From positions 1-29,622 of the forward strand of contig JADHYV010000132.1 of assembly GCA_027604705.1 (NCBI GenBank): a DNA stretch of 29,622 nt, given 5' to 3'. The DNA comes from Allomyces arbusculus. Lineage: Eukaryota > Blastocladiomycota > Blastocladiomycetes > Blastocladiales > Blastocladiaceae. This document shows positions 28,948 to 29,622 of this stretch, one piece after another. The notes below the pieces were generated by a model, which saw only the letters and a program-made list of their open reading frames with translations, did not search any database and was not told where the DNA came from. The position numbers and the translations under genes were made by a program. Positions within the stretch are counted from its first letter, which is position 1, and each line of letters opens with the position of its first letter.

Positions 28948-29287
28948 CTTTAGGATGCTTTCCATACCATCAAAGCACTGGTTTTTGGTCGTAACCAGGG
29001 CTACATTCAGGTGTAGAGCAAATTGGAAAGTGGATCCTTGTTGCTCATTTCTGGCTTTCTGATAGCTCATGCAGTGCTTAAGTTGGTTTTGGCGTTGCAT
29101 GTTATGCTCCTCTTGCCTGACAAAGAAGTGAGAATCCTGGCACAAATTGAAGTATTCTGACTTCTGTCAAGAAATCAGCCAAATATGCAAGAAAGCAAAA
29201 AAACTGGGATTTGGCAAGAACAGGTAGACACTTTAGAATGATGAGGAGCCTTGGCAATGCACCAACCACAGACATTGTTCAAGCATC
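28948..29287. other. AT-richer flank after ATG27
   Basis: This stretch is clearly richer in A and T than the rest of the window, and frames on both strands are short. No gene is supported. The change in composition seems to begin near 28880, inside the last ATG27 exon. Confidence 0.5.
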
Positions 29288-29622
29288 ATGTCAAACAAAA
29301 TGTTTTCCTTGGGAGTAAAATGGCTAAGAACTAAAGTATTGGCAGCCAATAGTTTGGCATTGGAAATGGCATGTCAGTGTGGGCCAGGTGAAGAAGATCT
29401 CCTCCTTGCAATGGAAAAATGTGTGCAGGTTCAGAAAGCACATAAATGCCTGCATCACATTGCCAATTGGCATTGGCACCAGATGGGCGTCATGTTGGAA
29501 AATGTGATTGCAACCATGGTAACATTTGATGGAAATTTCAGCAGAGGTTGGTTGCTTGTTTGCCTGGTTGCTTGGTTGGCTCACAAGAGGGAGCGTGGAT
29601 TCAAGGCCAGCTGTCTTCTTTG
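29288..29622 (+). CDS. Open frame in AT-rich tract, runs off the window
   Basis: From ATG 29288 (MSNKMFSLGVKWLRTKVLAA) the frame stays open to the last base, 111 codons; without the ATG it is open from about 29239. Further stretches are 'SLALEMACQCGPGEEDLLLA', 'KAHKCLHHIANWHWHQMGVM' and 'ENVIATMVTFDGNFSRGWLL'. It has none of the G/C third-position preference of the other genes. An 86-codon frame on the opposite strand (29324-29584) is also open, so chance is possible. It is incomplete and I recognise no family. Confidence 0.3.
   Translation, partial: MSNKMFSLGVKWLRTKVLAANSLALEMACQCGPGEEDLLLAMEKCVQVQKAHKCLHHIANWHWHQMGVMLENVIATMVTFDGNFSRGWLLVCLVAWLAHKRERGFKASCLL
29460..29478. repeat. Short inverted repeat TGCCAATTGGCA
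   Basis: A perfect 12-bp palindrome, TGCCAATTGGCA, is followed by TTGGCA, and related TTGGCA/TGCCAA words occur elsewhere in the AT-rich tract. Confidence 0.7.

Overview
The window looks like GC-rich nuclear DNA of an early-branching, probably zoosporic fungus; a blastocladiomycete such as Allomyces fits best. This is inferred from content: fungal-type ATG27 and ALE1 genes, a class C (GABA-B-like) GPCR, genes packed on both strands, short GT-AG introns (about 63-205 nt) with CTAAC/CTGAC-like branch sites, and long alanine/proline/serine-rich low-complexity proteins. All gene models below come from reading frames, splice signals and phase agreement; no database search was run.

Layout. 2-1814 (+): 3' part of a class C GPCR with a PH-like cytoplasmic domain and a polyglycine end encoded by a hexanucleotide repeat. 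1815-4519: no convincing gene, and part of it is less GC-rich. 4520-7033 (+): an 837-residue low-complexity protein with a C-terminal hydrophobic hairpin. 7349-10160: an apparently decayed area holding a partial copy of the gene at 10631-13089, a broken minus-strand gene and a broken or mis-sequenced plus-strand gene. 10631-13089 (-): a proline-rich coiled-coil protein, divergent from a 205-residue unknown (13759-14581, +). 15006-16272 (-): KIN17. 16744-18552 (-): the lysophospholipid acyltransferase ALE1/LPT1 (MBOAT). 19555-20264 (+): a very small gene reconstructed from six mini-exons. 20979-22031 (+): a bHLH transcription factor, convergent with a four-CBS-domain protein (22319-23447, -). 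23976-24784 (-): a small His-rich CsbD-like protein. 25116-26312 (-): a membrane J-domain protein. 26731-27369 (-): a TMA17/ADC17-like proteasome-assembly chaperone candidate, head to head with ATG27 (27789-28947, +). 28880-29622: a clearly AT-richer tract with an open frame running off the window.

These are mostly unrelated housekeeping and regulatory genes, not a cluster. Possible functional neighbours are ALE1 with an INO4/MLX-like bHLH factor 2.4 kb away, since INO4-type factors control phospholipid genes in yeast, and the TMA17-like gene sharing a 419-bp promoter gap with ATG27 (proteasome and autophagy). Both links are inference. I found no operon, CRISPR array, rRNA or tRNA, and no recognisable retroelement.
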